Of a DNA stretch of 5,894 nt, positions 5,425-5,894 are shown one piece after another. Location: positions 1-5,894 of the forward strand of contig JAZNER010000066.1 of NCBI GenBank assembly GCA_045588675.1, written 5' to 3'. How positions within the stretch are numbered: position 1 is the first letter of the stretch; the number at the start of each line of letters is the position of its first letter. The notes under the pieces are model-generated. The model was not told the DNA's origin, did no database searches, and saw only the letters and a program-made list of their open reading frames with translations. A program made the translations under genes and the position numbers. This stretch comes from SVTX01 sp045588675 (GTDB taxonomy: Bacteria; Bacillota; Clostridia; Oscillospirales; CAG-272).

Positions 5425-5894
5425 ATGCCCAACAACAAATATCTTGAGACTATAAAAAAGTTCCGATTGATTGATGATACTTTTTTCAGCGCGTGTTTCG
5501 ATAACAATGAAGCTGATGTCGAATACATTTTGCGCATTATCCTCGATAAACCTAATCTCAAAGTTCTGAAAGTCCAGACTCAAAAGAATGTTGAGAATCT
5601 ATACGGCAGGTCTGTCCGTTTTGATGTTTTTGCTACTGACGACTCCGGTAAACTTTACAATATCGAAGTTCAAAGAGCAGACTCCGGTGCAGTTCCTTCT
5701 CGTGCCAGATATAATTCTGTCATGCTCGATTATCACAAATTAAAGAAGAAGGCAAAATTCAATGAACTCCCTGAAACTTTCGTCATCTTTATCACCGAGC
5801 ATGATGTTTTGAAGGACGGCAAGCAAATTTATCATGTTGAGCGCGTTGTTCGCGAAACTGGTAAAATTTTTGAAGACGGCACTCACATTATTTA
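5425..5894 (+). CDS. Rpn family PD-(D/E)XK nuclease / putative transposase, N-terminal part
   Basis: This gene runs off the right edge; 156 codons are visible. The ATG at 5425 must be the start because the preceding codon in frame is TAA; GGAG lies 13 bases upstream, a rather long spacing. Rpn proteins (recombination-promoting nucleases, often annotated as PD-(D/E)XK family transposases) cut DNA, and typically occur in several copies per genome near mobile DNA. The opening block has the family look: RLIDDTFFSACF (14-25), VEYILRIIL (32-40) and VQTQKNVENLYGRSVRFDVF (50-69). The nuclease core can be read as D67 in FDVFA and E81-V-Q83 in YNIEVQ. Then comes a basic, probably helical stretch SRARYNSVMLDYHKLKKK (92-109), and the strand FVIFITEHD (119-127). 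Catalytic residues therefore look intact. Fewer than half to two thirds of the usual roughly 250-300 residues are present here because of the window edge. Confidence 0.85.
   Translation, partial: MPNNKYLETIKKFRLIDDTFFSACFDNNEADVEYILRIILDKPNLKVLKVQTQKNVENLYGRSVRFDVFATDDSGKLYNIEVQRADSGAVPSRARYNSVMLDYHKLKKKAKFNELPETFVIFITEHDVLKDGKQIYHVERVVRETGKIFEDGTHII

Overview
The window looks like a stretch of a Bacillota-type genome. It has good Shine-Dalgarno sites, promoters close to the sigma-70/A consensus and U-tailed intrinsic terminators. Negativicutes is my guess from the general look of the relaxase and PLP enzyme, but nothing here proves it. One housekeeping gene borders a patchwork of mobile-element remnants and small self-contained genes.

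Layout. Positions 38-1261 (+) encode an intact PLP enzyme of the O-acetylhomoserine sulfhydrylase (MetY) type, probably the last gene of an operon entering from the left. Positions 1281-1357 hold the first copy of an intergenic repeat, followed by a terminator shared with the convergent gene. Positions 1437-2456 (-) encode a 339-residue protein of unknown function with its own promoter, Shine-Dalgarno site and terminator. Its promoter lies inside the 3' end of a MobA/MobL-type relaxase remnant (2438-3304, -), which has lost its N-terminus and catalytic-tyrosine region. Immediately upstream of that broken 5' end is the second repeat copy (3332-3408), in the same orientation as the first and 66/77 identical by my hand count. 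Positions 3545-4123 (-) hold a tetratricopeptide-repeat gene with a very regular 102-bp tandem structure, again a complete unit with promoter, palindromic operator candidate and terminator. Its -35 box overlaps the first codons of a rightward ArdC-like open frame (4178-5341), which has no normal start codon. After a well-formed extended -10 promoter, an Rpn/PD-(D/E)XK nuclease gene starts at 5425 and runs off the right edge.

Interpretation. The relaxase and the ArdC-like frame belong to conjugative or mobilizable DNA, and Rpn-family proteins are common in the same settings. Both the relaxase and the ArdC-like frame have lost their 5' ends towards the 3305-4177 interval, which holds repeat copy B and the TPR gene. 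I infer that 1281-4177 was built by insertion or deletion events at repeat and cassette boundaries, leaving two intact minus-strand cargo genes (339-aa unknown and TPR) among degraded transfer genes. I see no CRISPR array, tRNA, rRNA, transposase of the DDE type or reverse transcriptase. No gap without a gene exceeds about 240 bp.
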